This document shows positions 36,918 to 46,220 of a DNA stretch of 64,000 bases, one piece after another. Position numbers and translations under genes: made by a program. The DNA lies in assembly GCA_965198875.1 (NCBI GenBank), contig CBDAPU010000002.1:1-64000 (forward strand). Reading direction: 5' to 3'. The stretch is from CBDAPU01 sp965198875. Its GTDB lineage: Bacteria; Pseudomonadota; Gammaproteobacteria; Eutrophobiales; Eutrophobiaceae. Position 1 is the first letter of the stretch. Every line of letters starts with the position of its first letter. Below the pieces are notes generated by a model. The model was not told the origin of the DNA, did not search any database, and saw only the letters and a list, made by a program, of their open reading frames with translations.

Positions 36918-39290
36918 TCAGATCCGGCTCAGGCGCACATCCCCATACCAGGGGCCGAGCTCGGCGCTCCTTGCATGGGCGCCCTGGATGAGTACGGTCT
37001 GCCCGGCGATGGTATCATCGATCACAACATCCATCTCAACGCCATGCTCATCCTGCTCCACCCTCACCCGGCCCTGATCAGAGACCCCCAGCCTCTGTGC
37101 CAGCGCCTGATTGATATGCACGGCGCCATCGGCCACATCGGCCATTTGCTGCAGGGAAGCCGCATGCCTCACCAGGGCGTCCGCTGAATTCATCGGTACC
37201 ATGCTCACACGTTGCAGGCCGTCATTATCTGTCGGCAAGGTGTCCGGCCGGCGCCAGGCGCCCATGTTATTCATGGGCTTGTCGGTTAATTCCTTATCCA
37301 GCTCGGCAACCACATCACCCAGCCTGTGATAGGAGAAACCGCTCAGTGCAAAGGCATCGGCCAGCACCTTGATGATCTTCCAGGCCGGCCGTGCCTCGCC
37401 CGGCGCTGAGACAATGCCGTGAAAGCCTTGCCGCCGACCTTCTATGTTGATGTAGCTGCCCGTGTTCTCCGCATACAGGGCCATGGGCAACAGCACATCG
37501 GCGTATGCCTGCAACTCAGCGGAGCGATAGGGCGTGATCGCAACCACACACTCTGCCGAGTGCATGGCCTCGGCGGCCCGCCTGCCGTAGGCGCTGTCGA
37601 GAGCTGGTTCAACATTGAGCAACAAATAAGCGGCCAGCTTCTCCGTCAGCATGGCCGCCGCATCGAGACCCATCGGCTTGCTGACCACGCCACCTGCCCC
37701 ACGATGCGGCAGGGCGCCGGCCAGGGCCACACCGGCACTGTTCGCCGCCTCGCCCAGATAACCCAGGTGCGCCCCGCCCAGCTCGGCAAGCCTGCCGGCC
37801 AGATAACGAAGCACGGAAAACTGCGGATGGGCGCTGGCCGCATTGCCCAGAAACACGCCCTTATGGCCGGCAACACGAAACCTGGCCGCCATCGCCTCAT
37901 GGCTTTCATTGACGGTGACATGGGCTAACAGGCTATTCAGCTTCTTATCAGAGGCCGAGCCCGACAATGCCTTGAGGATGGCCGAGAGCTCCGCCACCAG
38001 TCGCCCGGGGGAGACGATAAGTTTTTCCGTAACAGTGAAGTTCACAGCATGATCAATGGCATGGATGAGCATGATCTCCCCGCCCTTGAGGGCGGCCTTG
38101 CGTAGACGGTGATTCAAAAGCGGCTGCTCCTTGCGCGGCCAGGCGCCCACCAGCAGGGCCAGATCCAGGTTTTCCATATCGGCGATTGCGTGTCCCAGGT
38201 AAGGAGACACCGGGGCGACATCCTGATCGCGAAAGTCACTCTGATGCAGGCGGTGATCGATATTGTTCGACCCCAGGGCACGCATCAGCTTTTGCAGCAG
38301 ATAGGCCTCCTCGGTGGTGGCCGTTGGCGAGAGCAATGCGCCGGTTTTTTCCGCCCCCGCCGAGCGCATGGCGGCCTCAAAGCCGGCCTTCGCCGCAGCA
38401 AACGCCGTCTGCCAGTCCACCTCCCTCCAGCGACCGGCCTGCTTTATCATCGGCGCCCTGAGACGATCCTCACTATAAAGCCCTTCATAACTGAAGCGGT
38501 CCCGATCCGAGAGCCAGACCTCATTGATGGCCTCGTTATCAGCGGGTACTACCCGCCTCACCCGATCATCCCTGACATGGAAGTGAACATTGGAGCCCAC
38601 CCCATCGTGTGGTGCAATGCCCTTGTGTTGCGACATCTCCCAGGTGCGCGCCGAGTAGCGGGATGGTTTGGCGGTCAAGGCGCCCACCGGACACAGATCG
38701 ATGACGTTGCCGGACAGCTCCGAGGCCATACTCTTCTCAACATAGGTGCCGATCTCCATAAACTCACCCCGACCAGTGGCGCCCAGCTCCCTTAATCCGG
38801 CAATCTCCTCACCAAAACGCACACAGCGGGTGCAGTGGATACAGCGGGTCATATCCGTCTGCACCAGCGGGCCGATGTTCTTGTCTTTCACCACACGTTT
38901 GTTTTCCTGATAGCGCGAGACGTCACTGCCGTAGCCCATGGCCAGGTCCTGCAACTCACACTCGCCACCCTGATCGCAGATCGGGCAGTCCAGGGGATGA
39001 TTGATGAGCAGGAACTCCATGACCGACTTCTGAGCGGCCATCGCCAGATCAGACTTTGTATGCACCTTCATGCCGTCCATCACTGGTGTGGCGCAGGCGG
39101 GCAGGGGCTTGGGGGCATTCTCCACTTCCACCAGGCACATGCGACAATTCGCCGCCACCGATAATTTATGGTGATAGCAAAAACGCGGCACGTAATGGCC
39201 TATTTTGTCCGTGACTTCAATCAGCATCTGGCCGGGCTCGACCTCGACCTCTGTGCCGTCAACAACAATGCTCATGTTGTTATCATTCAT
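36918..39290 (-). CDS. nuoG: NADH-quinone oxidoreductase subunit G
   Basis: A 790-residue iron-sulfur subunit of the peripheral arm. N-terminal motifs: CYHHKLSVAANCRMC with a later PACATPV (2Fe-2S N1b), HPLDCPICDQGGECELQD (N5, with its His ligand), and CIHCTRC with DLCPVGAL (N4). The rest is a molybdopterin-oxidoreductase-like domain without cofactor residues. The extra N7 cluster motif of E. coli is not evident. Start may be Met1 or Met6. Confidence 0.96.
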   Translation of the reverse strand: MNDNNMSIVVDGTEVEVEPGQMLIEVTDKIGHYVPRFCYHHKLSVAANCRMCLVEVENAPKPLPACATPVMDGMKVHTKSDLAMAAQKSVMEFLLINHPLDCPICDQGGECELQDLAMGYGSDVSRYQENKRVVKDKNIGPLVQTDMTRCIHCTRCVRFGEEIAGLRELGATGRGEFMEIGTYVEKSMASELSGNVIDLCPVGALTAKPSRYSARTWEMSQHKGIAPHDGVGSNVHFHVRDDRVRRVVPADNEAINEVWLSDRDRFSYEGLYSEDRLRAPMIKQAGRWREVDWQTAFAAAKAGFEAAMRSAGAEKTGALLSPTATTEEAYLLQKLMRALGSNNIDHRLHQSDFRDQDVAPVSPYLGHAIADMENLDLALLVGAWPRKEQPLLNHRLRKAALKGGEIMLIHAIDHAVNFTVTEKLIVSPGRLVAELSAILKALSGSASDKKLNSLLAHVTVNESHEAMAARFRVAGHKGVFLGNAASAHPQFSVLRYLAGRLAELGGAHLGYLGEAANSAGVALAGALPHRGAGGVVSKPMGLDAAAMLTEKLAAYLLLNVEPALDSAYGRRAAEAMHSAECVVAITPYRSAELQAYADVLLPMALYAENTGSYINIEGRRQGFHGIVSAPGEARPAWKIIKVLADAFALSGFSYHRLGDVVAELDKELTDKPMNNMGAWRRPDTLPTDNDGLQRVSMVPMNSADALVRHAASLQQMADVADGAVHINQALAQRLGVSDQGRVRVEQDEHGVEMDVVIDDTIAGQTVLIQGAHARSAELGPWYGDVRLSRI

Positions 39291-39311
39291 TTCAACTTCA
39301 ATCCTGCTGGT

Positions 39312-40619
39312 CTAGGCCGCCTTCTTGTCCGCACCGTCAACCAGGCTGCGACCGCCATGTTCAATCATATAGGCGAACTCATGGCGATAATGCTTGAGGA
39401 AACTCTGCACCGGCCAGGCCGCCGCATCCCCCAGGGCGCAGATCGTGCGCCCTTCGATGTTGTTCGCCACATCGATGAGCTTGTCCATGTCCTCCGCCCT
39501 GCCCTGCCCATCGATGATCCGACTCAACATGCGATACAGCCAGCCCGTGCCCTCACGACAGGGCGTACATTGACCGCAGGACTCGGAGAAATAAAAGCGC
39601 GAAATGCGCCTTAGCATCCTCACCATGCAGGTGGTCTCATCCATCACCACAACGGCGCCGGAGCCAATGGATGAGCCCTTGCTCTTCAGAGAGTCGTAAT
39701 CCATAGTCGCCTCCATCATCTGCTCCCCCGGCACAACCTGTACGGATGAGCCGCCCGGGATCACGGCCTTCAGCCGCCGCCCTTTCCAGACGCCGCCGGC
39801 CATCGCCAGTAATGTCTCAAACGGCAGGCCCATGGGGACTTCAAAATTGCCCGGTTTTTGCACATGACCGCTGACGGAAAAACACTTGGTGCCGCCGCTG
39901 TTGGCAACGCCCACATCGGCAAACCACTGGGCGCCTTTACGCAGGATGGTCGGCGCCGATGAGAAACTTTCCGTGTTGTTGATCGTTGTCGGCTTGCCGT
40001 AGAGGCCATATTGTGCGGGAAAGGGCGGCTTGAACCTGGGCTTGCCCGGCTTGCCCTCCAGCGACTCCAGCAGCGCCGTCTCCTCACCGCAAATATAGGC
40101 GCCGGCGCCCAGGGTGGCGTAGATGTCGATATCAACACCGGCGCCCTGGATATTCCTGCCCAGGTAGCCCGCCCCGTAGGCCTCTTGCAAGGCGTCTTCA
40201 AAACGCCTGAACGGCTCATCCATGAACTCACCCCGGATGTAGTTATAACCCACTGAGGCGCCCATGGCGTAACAGGCGATGGCCATGCCCTCCACCAGTG
40301 AATGGGGATTGAAGCGCAGAATATCCCGGTCCTTGCAGGTGCCCGGCTCGCTTTCATCGGAGTTACACACCACGTATTTCGGGCTCGGCGCCTCCGGCTT
40401 CATGAAACTCCATTTAAGACCCGTGGGAAAACCGGCCCCGCCACGACCACGAAGGCCGGAGCCTTTTATCCGCTCAGTGACCTCCCCGGGCGGTATTTTC
40501 TCATTGAGGATTTTTTTCCACGCCTGATAGCCATCCACCCTGTAGTAATTCTCCAGGGTCCACGGCTCATCATACTTTAAGGTGGCGTAGCAGACCGCAT
40601 TGAGTTTGTCGTCATTCAT
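39312..40619 (-). CDS. nuoF: NADH-quinone oxidoreductase subunit F
   Basis: A 435-residue flavoprotein subunit that oxidises NADH. GRGGAGFPTGLKWSFM and CNSDESEPGTCKDRDI are the FMN and NADH loops; GAGAYICGEETALLESLEGK follows; CGQCTPCREGTGW plus a later Cys at TICALGD bind the N3 4Fe-4S cluster. It is separated from nuoE by 1.65 kb of foreign genes, where most genomes have a few bases. Confidence 0.97.
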   Translation of the reverse strand: MNDDKLNAVCYATLKYDEPWTLENYYRVDGYQAWKKILNEKIPPGEVTERIKGSGLRGRGGAGFPTGLKWSFMKPEAPSPKYVVCNSDESEPGTCKDRDILRFNPHSLVEGMAIACYAMGASVGYNYIRGEFMDEPFRRFEDALQEAYGAGYLGRNIQGAGVDIDIYATLGAGAYICGEETALLESLEGKPGKPRFKPPFPAQYGLYGKPTTINNTESFSSAPTILRKGAQWFADVGVANSGGTKCFSVSGHVQKPGNFEVPMGLPFETLLAMAGGVWKGRRLKAVIPGGSSVQVVPGEQMMEATMDYDSLKSKGSSIGSGAVVVMDETTCMVRMLRRISRFYFSESCGQCTPCREGTGWLYRMLSRIIDGQGRAEDMDKLIDVANNIEGRTICALGDAAAWPVQSFLKHYRHEFAYMIEHGGRSLVDGADKKAA

Positions 40620-40695
40620 GGTGCGCTTATTCGGAGGTTATATACAATCTGATCACTGCCGATCTCCCATCAGGCCTTGCAGGGCCAGGCGGATT

Positions 40696-40917
40696 TCATC
40701 GATCCGTAATAATTATAGTGCCGGTTTGCTCATCCGTGTCTGATGTCTTTTCAGGCATGGGTGGAGCGGCAGCAGGGCTTGACGGTAATGTGTCCAGGGT
40801 GTCGGCTGTGGTATCCAGCCCGGCCAGGGTCTGTTCCACAAGCGGTTGTGGTGTCGCTGGACTTTCGGCTTTTGTCTGCTTGATGCCGGCAATGGGATCG
40901 TCCCGGTTTGTTATCAT
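40696..40917 (-). CDS. Short Pro/Thr/Ala-rich protein, unrecognised
   Basis: A 73-codon frame starting at ATG 40917 with GGGGGAA a few bases upstream. Composition is low-complexity (many Thr, Pro, Ala, Asp), suggesting a disordered peptide. It sits in the insert between nuoE and nuoF, 77 bases upstream of nuoF on the same strand. No family or function can be offered, and it may be spurious. Confidence 0.4.
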   Translation of the reverse strand: MITNRDDPIAGIKQTKAESPATPQPLVEQTLAGLDTTADTLDTLPSSPAAAPPMPEKTSDTDEQTGTIIITDR

Positions 40918-40979
40918 CAGTTCCCCCTTATCTCTGTTTTATGGTTGGTATTTTTCTTCATTGGCAAGCGCTGCATTGG

Positions 40980-41357
40980 TTAGTTTTTTGTACATTCATA
41001 TTGCTCGCGTGATTCTGCAACACCGTCTTTGGATGTAGAAAAGTCGTAGTAACCAGCAATACGATCCGGGCCTAGAGTAATTGCATAAGTATATGTGGAA
41101 CCCATTTCCCCCCAATCCCAGCTCCCAAGTCCCCAATTCCATCGTTTTTCCAGGCCATCCATTTGGTAGTCAGCAGGTATTCGTTCGTCGAATACTTTTA
41201 TGTAACTCTTCTCTCCCCACTCTACGAGCCAAAGTATATTTTCATCTCCGAGTAAGAGCTTTTTGCATGACCAAATTATTTTTTTGTCTTCTCCTGTCTC
41301 TGCACCAGCAGAGATGGCCAGTAAAGCACTGATAACTAAAATGAGTAATCTATTCAT
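40980..41357 (-). CDS. Secreted hypothetical protein in the nuoE-nuoF insert
   Basis: A 125-residue protein with a clear signal peptide (MNRLLILVISALLAISAGA). The mature part has two Cys (SCKKLLLGDEN and EQYECTKN) that could form one disulfide, and an aromatic middle RWNWGLGSWDWGEMGSTYTY. The coding DNA is more AT-rich than nuo genes. An upstream in-frame start exists but would mask the signal peptide. I do not recognise the family; a periplasmic location is the only safe inference. Confidence 0.65.
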   Translation of the reverse strand: MNRLLILVISALLAISAGAETGEDKKIIWSCKKLLLGDENILWLVEWGEKSYIKVFDERIPADYQMDGLEKRWNWGLGSWDWGEMGSTYTYAITLGPDRIAGYYDFSTSKDGVAESREQYECTKN

Positions 41358-41449
41358 TTTATTCTTATCTTGTCGCGCTATTCCAGTCATAGGTGATTTT
41401 TATCTCTTCGCAGGCGCCCGATGCGTCTTCAGGTTTTCTCTCTGCAACC

Positions 41450-42166
41450 TTAGCCATTTAAATCGCATCCTATAAAGTTTCGTCTCTGTAAACGGCAGGC
41501 TTGTAGCACGGTGAAGTCGCCGGCCGCCGGATCAAGCACAAGATCGCCTTCATGAGAAACGGCCGCCAGCAGTTTCCCTTGCAAGTCTATGGGCTTGCGG
41601 TGCGGATGCGTACCCCTCGGCGCCTTCTCTCGCCAACTATCGGGAATGTTGTGAGTCTTCCAAACGCCCTTTGCCCGGCGCGGTCGCTTTTGCAATACCA
41701 CGCAGTATTCCGTTGTCCGGCGGGTACGATACCCCATGCCCATGCGGCCTTTATCCCAGTTTACCAGGTCAACGACATCCAGGGTTGTGCCTTCCAGCCA
41801 GGAGCGGAAATCATTCAATAATTCAAATTTATCCATCCATAAAAACAAATGGCCCGTGGGGATCAAGGCCCGGTCAACACCCTGTAAAAAACGCCTGATT
41901 GTTTCATTATCCATTTGCGGCAACTCACAACGGCTTTTGCCTCTGCTTTTGCCTTCATTGCCATAGGCCATCTTGTTCAATCCGTTGCGATATTGCGGAT
42001 CAAGAAAAGCAACGGGGATGGAGCCTTCCGGCAAGGACGCCAGTAGTTTCAGGCCATCCATCTTGAGCCGTGCGTTGATTTGGACGTCACTCGGCAAGGC
42101 AATGGCAGGCGAGTCAATGCTGCGCCGGGCGGAAAATACCGATGCGCTTGCCGACTCAAAGCTCAT
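41450..42166 (-). CDS. DNA methyltransferase (N6-adenine/N4-cytosine family) inserted in the nuo operon
   Basis: A 238-residue solitary methyltransferase. Motif order is beta-like: the catalytic motif first (FLDPQYRNGLNKMAYGNEG, DPQY in place of DPPY), then HLFLWMDKFELL, VNWDKGRMGMGYRTRRTTEY, HPHRKPIDLQGKLLAAV and last the SAM site LVLDPAAGDFTVLQAC followed by RNFIGCDL. DPQYR-type enzymes are common in phages and islands. No restriction enzyme gene is adjacent. It is on the same strand as nuo, between nuoE and nuoF, so it would be transcribed with the operon. Confidence 0.85.
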   Translation of the reverse strand: MSFESASASVFSARRSIDSPAIALPSDVQINARLKMDGLKLLASLPEGSIPVAFLDPQYRNGLNKMAYGNEGKSRGKSRCELPQMDNETIRRFLQGVDRALIPTGHLFLWMDKFELLNDFRSWLEGTTLDVVDLVNWDKGRMGMGYRTRRTTEYCVVLQKRPRRAKGVWKTHNIPDSWREKAPRGTHPHRKPIDLQGKLLAAVSHEGDLVLDPAAGDFTVLQACRLQRRNFIGCDLNG

Positions 42167-42272
42167 GTCCGCTATCGCTTCTGTGCTGCTCTCTGGTGTT
42201 CACTGTTATCTGGTTTTCACGGGGACAAGTTTTTGTCGGTCTGGCCATATACGGTCGCATCAACATTGACGT

Positions 42273-42770
42273 TTATTTAAGCCCGTCCAGGATACGGTCT
42301 ACCTTTGTATTGGTGAGATCTTCATAATAGACATGATCCACCATCATCATGGGCGCGCCGCAACAGGCGGCCAGGCACTCCTCCTCTTGCTTCAAATAGA
42401 TGCGCTTGTCCTTTGTCGTCCGCCCGGTTTTTATCTTTAGCTTACTCTCGATATGCCGAACAATGTCATCGGCGCCGCGCAACATGCAGGAGATGTTGGT
42501 GCAGACCGATACGCTGTGTCGCCCGCAGGGGCGGGTCTCAAACATGGAGTAAAAACTGGCGACCTCATAAACCGCAATCTTCGGCATGGCGAGATAATCC
42601 GCCACCGCATCCATCAGTGCCGTGGTCAGATAACCCTGGTTCTCGTGTTGCACCTCACGCAGGGCGGCCAGCACGGCGGACTGCTTTTGATCCGGCGGGT
42701 ACTTGGCCAGCCAGCGATCAATCTCCTTGCGGGCATGGGCGGATAATGTTGCCTCCAGGGTCTCACTCAT
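42273..42770 (-). CDS. nuoE: NADH-quinone oxidoreductase subunit E
   Basis: A 165-residue thioredoxin-fold 2Fe-2S subunit (N1a) that binds NuoF. The ligands are in CTNISCMLRGADDI and EECLAACCGAPMMMVDHVYYEDLT. N-terminal helices HARKEIDRWLAKYPPDQKQSAVLAALREVQ are typical. It lies downstream of nuoD by 161 bases that include a long inverted repeat. Confidence 0.96.
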   Translation of the reverse strand: MSETLEATLSAHARKEIDRWLAKYPPDQKQSAVLAALREVQHENQGYLTTALMDAVADYLAMPKIAVYEVASFYSMFETRPCGRHSVSVCTNISCMLRGADDIVRHIESKLKIKTGRTTKDKRIYLKQEEECLAACCGAPMMMVDHVYYEDLTNTKVDRILDGLK

Positions 42771-42840
42771 GGCGCTTTCATTTTTTCACAACAGTTAAGT
42801 CTCAAGGGTAAAACCCGTAAATTGCTCGAGTATGCGGCGC

Positions 42841-42897
42841 GCTGTATTTCTTAAAGCGCAATGTATAAGGAATGCCTGGGCATTTAAGAAATATAGC
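42841..42897. repeat. Imperfect inverted repeat between nuoD and nuoE
   Basis: GCTGTATTTCTTAAA at 42841-42855 and TTTAAGAAATATAGC at 42883-42897 are complementary at 14 of 15 positions with a 27-base spacer. Not followed by a T-run. It may be a small insert or an mRNA processing hairpin within the operon. Confidence 0.7.
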
Positions 42898-42931
42898 GCA
42901 ACAAAGCAATCGGACAATGGACGATGTTTTA

Positions 42932-44185
42932 TCACCGATCAATCTCCCCAAAGACAATATCCTGGGTGCCGATCACCGCCACCACATCGGCCAGCATGTG
43001 CCCCCTCACCATCTCATCCATGGCGGATAAATGCACGAAGCCCGGCGCACGGATCTTAAGACGATAGGGCTTGTTGGCGCCATCGGACACCAGATAAATA
43101 CCGAACTCCCCCTTAGGGTGCTCCACGGCCGCATAGACCTCGCCTTCAGGCACACAATAACCCTCAGTGAATAACTTGAAGTGATGAATGAGCGCCTCCA
43201 TATCCCCCTTCATCTCTTCTCGCCTCGGCGCCACCAGCTTGTGATCATCAATGATCACCGGCCCCGGATTGGCGCCGAGCCAGTCTATACATTGCTTGAT
43301 AATGTGGTTTGACTGGCGCATCTCTTCCACCCGCACCAGATAGCGATCATAACAATCGCCATTCACGCCCACCGGTATGGCAAAGTCCAGTCTGTCATAC
43401 ACTTCATAGGGTTGTTTTCTACGCAGGTCCCATTGCACGCCGGAGCCTCTTAACATCGGCCCGGTAAAGCCGAGCTCCACCGCCCGCTCGGGCGTGACGA
43501 GGCCGATGCCGACCGTGCGCTGTTTCCAGATCCGGTTGTCCGTCAATAATGTTTCATACTCATCAATGCAGGTCGGGAAACGTTCAGTAAATGATGCAAT
43601 AAAATCCAGCAACGAGCCCTGACGATTTGCGTTCAGCTCCGATACTTCTTTTTGCGAGCGATTTGCAGTGATCTCATATTGGGGCATGGTGGCGGGCAGA
43701 TCCCGATACACCCCGCCGGGGCGGTAGTAGGTGGCGTGCATACGGGTGCCGGAGACCGCCTCGTAGCAATCCATGAGATCCTCACGCTCACGGAAGCAGT
43801 ATAAGAACATGGTCATGGCGCCAATATCCAGGCCGTGCGCCCCCAGCCACATCAGGTGGTTGAGAATGCGCGTGATCTCATCAAACATCACGCGTATGTA
43901 TTGCGCCCTGATCGGCGGGGTGACGCCGAGCAGTTTTTCAATGGCCAGGACATAGGCGTGTTCATTGCACATCATGGAGACGTAATCCAGGCGATCCATA
44001 TAGCCGATGCTCTGGTTATAGGGCTTGCTCTCGGCGAGTTTTTCCGTGCCCCGGTGCAACAGGCCAATGTGCGGATCGGCGCGCTCGATGACCTCGCCGT
44101 CCATCTCCAGCACCAGCCGCAACACCCCATGCGCCGCTGGATGCTGCGGGCCGAAGTTCATGGTCATGTTTCTGATCTCAGGCAT
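42932..44185 (-). CDS. nuoD: NADH-quinone oxidoreductase subunit D
   Basis: A 417-residue subunit of the quinone site, related to hydrogenase large subunits. NFGPQHPAAHGVLRLVLEMDGE, HIGLLHRGTEKLAE, the GSGVQWDLRRKQPYEVYD segment and the C-terminal DIVFGEIDR are all standard. GGAGG lies just before the ATG. nuoC ends eight bases upstream. Confidence 0.97.
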   Translation of the reverse strand: MPEIRNMTMNFGPQHPAAHGVLRLVLEMDGEVIERADPHIGLLHRGTEKLAESKPYNQSIGYMDRLDYVSMMCNEHAYVLAIEKLLGVTPPIRAQYIRVMFDEITRILNHLMWLGAHGLDIGAMTMFLYCFREREDLMDCYEAVSGTRMHATYYRPGGVYRDLPATMPQYEITANRSQKEVSELNANRQGSLLDFIASFTERFPTCIDEYETLLTDNRIWKQRTVGIGLVTPERAVELGFTGPMLRGSGVQWDLRRKQPYEVYDRLDFAIPVGVNGDCYDRYLVRVEEMRQSNHIIKQCIDWLGANPGPVIIDDHKLVAPRREEMKGDMEALIHHFKLFTEGYCVPEGEVYAAVEHPKGEFGIYLVSDGANKPYRLKIRAPGFVHLSAMDEMVRGHMLADVVAVIGTQDIVFGEIDR

Positions 44186-44193
44186 AAGGCCTC

Positions 44194-44883
44194 CTACTCC
44201 GCCCCCTTGCTGGCGTCCGCTTTGACATAACGATTATCATGGCGGATCACCTTAGGCACCAGCACCCGGTTCTGTATGCTCACCGGTTGATAGACCACCC
44301 GGCCCTGATCCGGGTCATAGCGCACTTCCACATTGCCCTCCAGGGGAAAGTCCTTGCGGAAAGGATGGCCGATAAAACCGTAATCGGTGAGAATACGTCT
44401 TAGATCAGGGTGACCTTCAAAAATGATCCCGAACAGATCGAAGGCCTCGCGCTCAAACCAGTTGGCGCCCGCCCAGATTGGGGTGACGGAGGGGAGCTTC
44501 GCCGGTTGGCCAGAGACAAAACAACGCACCCGAAGGCGCTGGTTGTGGGTTAAGGATAACAGGTGATAGATGACCGCAAACCTATCTTCCATCTCTTGCG
44601 TGTCGATATACACGCCCTCGCTGACGCCACGACTGAACCCCGTGCTGGTGGTCTTCTCCGTCTCCCAATCCGCCCGCCCAAAGCTGAGATAGTCTATGCC
44701 GCATAGATCAGATAGCTGTTTGAAGCCCAGCGCATCATCGTCACTGAGCACCCGACACACCCCCAGCAGATCGGCCGGTTTGACGTCAATGCTTAGCTGG
44801 CCTGTTGCGATTTTATCCTTCACGATCTTATCGCCAAACCGCTCACGCAGGCAGTGGAGCAAGGTGTCCGGGGTTTGTGTCAT
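44194..44883 (-). CDS. nuoC: NADH-quinone oxidoreductase subunit C
   Basis: A 229-residue peripheral arm subunit (30 kDa family), separate from NuoD. YHLLSLTHNQRLRVRCFV, WAGANWFEREAFDLFGIIFEGHPDLRRILTDYGF and GHPFRKDFPLEGNVEVRYD are the signature, given here in pieces. Length is normal. Confidence 0.96.
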   Translation of the reverse strand: MTQTPDTLLHCLRERFGDKIVKDKIATGQLSIDVKPADLLGVCRVLSDDDALGFKQLSDLCGIDYLSFGRADWETEKTTSTGFSRGVSEGVYIDTQEMEDRFAVIYHLLSLTHNQRLRVRCFVSGQPAKLPSVTPIWAGANWFEREAFDLFGIIFEGHPDLRRILTDYGFIGHPFRKDFPLEGNVEVRYDPDQGRVVYQPVSIQNRVLVPKVIRHDNRYVKADASKGAE

Positions 44884-44898
44884 CGGGATCGGGCGAGG

Positions 44899-45384
44899 CT
44901 ATCTTTTTATTGTGTTGGTGTTGGTGCGTTTGATTTTCTTTTGTAACTGCAACACGCCGAACAGCAACGCCTCCGCCGTGGGCGGGCAGCCGGGCACGTA
45001 AATGTCCACCGGCACAATGCGATCACAGCCGCGCACGACAGAGTAGGAGTAGTGATAATAACCGCCGCCATTGGCGCATGAGCCCATGGAGATCACCCAT
45101 CTGGGCTCGGCCATCTGATCGTAGACCTTGCGCAGGGCGGGGGCCATTTTATTGACCAGGGTACCGGCCACGATCATGACGTCTGACTGTCTCGGGCTCG
45201 GCCTGAAAATGACGCCGAAGCGATCCAGATCATAACGAGCGGCGCCGGCATGCATCATCTCCACTGCACAGCAGGCCAGACCAAAGGTCATCGGCCACAT
45301 GGAGCCGGTCCTCGCCCAGTTCACCAGATTGTCCACCGTGGTGGTGACGATGCCGTGTTCGTGAATTGTCTCTTCTGCACCCAT
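44899..45384 (-). CDS. nuoB: NADH-quinone oxidoreductase subunit B
   Basis: A 161-residue subunit carrying cluster N2, the last in the chain before quinone. LACCAVEMMHAGAARYDLDRFG gives the paired Cys, followed by SMGSCANGGGYYHYSYSV and YVPGCPPTAEALL with the other two ligands. ATG 45384 is chosen because GGGAG overlaps the nuoA stop at the right distance; longer forms would run into nuoA. Confidence 0.95.
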   Translation of the reverse strand: MGAEETIHEHGIVTTTVDNLVNWARTGSMWPMTFGLACCAVEMMHAGAARYDLDRFGVIFRPSPRQSDVMIVAGTLVNKMAPALRKVYDQMAEPRWVISMGSCANGGGYYHYSYSVVRGCDRIVPVDIYVPGCPPTAEALLFGVLQLQKKIKRTNTNTIKR

Positions 45385-45389
45385 GTGAC

Positions 45390-45746
45390 TTACTCCCATT
45401 CCAGGGCGCCCTTGCGCCATTCATAGATAAAGCCGACCACCAACACCCCGAGAAACATCATCATCGCCCAGAAACCGGCCAGGCCAATCTCTCTCAAGGC
45501 AAGGGCCCAGGGAAAAAAGAAGGCGATTTCCAGATCAAAGATAATAAACAGGATGGCGATCAGGTAATAACGCACATCGAATTGCATGCGCGCATCTTCA
45601 AAGGCCTCAAACCCGCATTCATAGGGGGATTGCTTCTCACTGTCCGGTCGATTTGGCCCCAGGAAATAGCCGAGGGTGAACAACACGGCGCCAAAACCCA
45701 GGCCAACAACCAGGAAGATCAGGATTGGTAAGTAGTTCTCCAGCAT
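45390..45746 (-). CDS. nuoA: NADH-quinone oxidoreductase subunit A, first gene of the nuo operon
   Basis: A 118-residue three-helix membrane subunit. KQSPYECGFEAFEDARMQFDVRYYLIAILFIIFDLEIAFFFPWA contains the conserved Cys of the quinone-site loop and the acidic second helix. Start at ATG 45746 with AGGGGG upstream; an upstream ATG adds ten unlikely residues. The operon promoter should be in 45747-46220. Confidence 0.96.
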   Translation of the reverse strand: MLENYLPILIFLVVGLGFGAVLFTLGYFLGPNRPDSEKQSPYECGFEAFEDARMQFDVRYYLIAILFIIFDLEIAFFFPWALALREIGLAGFWAMMMFLGVLVVGFIYEWRKGALEWE

Positions 45747-46220
45747 CTGTAGCCCCCTATCGGGCGCTATCCGCATGGGCGCCCTTTGTTATCCATCAAG
45801 GTGATATTTGATCAGTGCCTGATTATACCTTCATCATGCTGACCTGCCAGCAGAAAAACGACTTAAAGGCCGGTTTTCGCCTGATTTCCGGCGTGGCGGG
45901 CGCTTGTGGCCGGTATCGGGTTTTGCCCTGAGGTGTCCAAGATGCACGACCGATCACCCCGATGGCAACGAGGAGATGAGGACAAGCCGGTAGCGAATAC
46001 CCTATTGGCGATAAGGATCGGGAGCAAACCGTGATGCCCGCATCATTGCACATGACTACCTACAGGCGGATCATGATTGGCGAATGACCGACTCCCATAA
46101 AAGAACATGACCTTAAAACGCAAAAGAGAGGTCGATGGAAGACCTTCTATTTACGCCCCTGTTGCAACTGGTGGAAAACCCCTTAAACGCTGGGCGATAT
46201 GACGATCATACCGGCAGGGC
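45747..46220. other. nuo promoter region
   Basis: About 470 bases with no recognised gene. It separates nuoA from the end of the TonB receptor gene, both on the minus strand, and must contain the nuo promoter. No operator could be named. Confidence 0.4.

Noticed and set aside
29082..39164. Many long plus-strand open frames opposite the nuo genes
   Set aside because: His/Gln-rich antisense shadows of highly biased membrane protein genes, with no ribosome sites.
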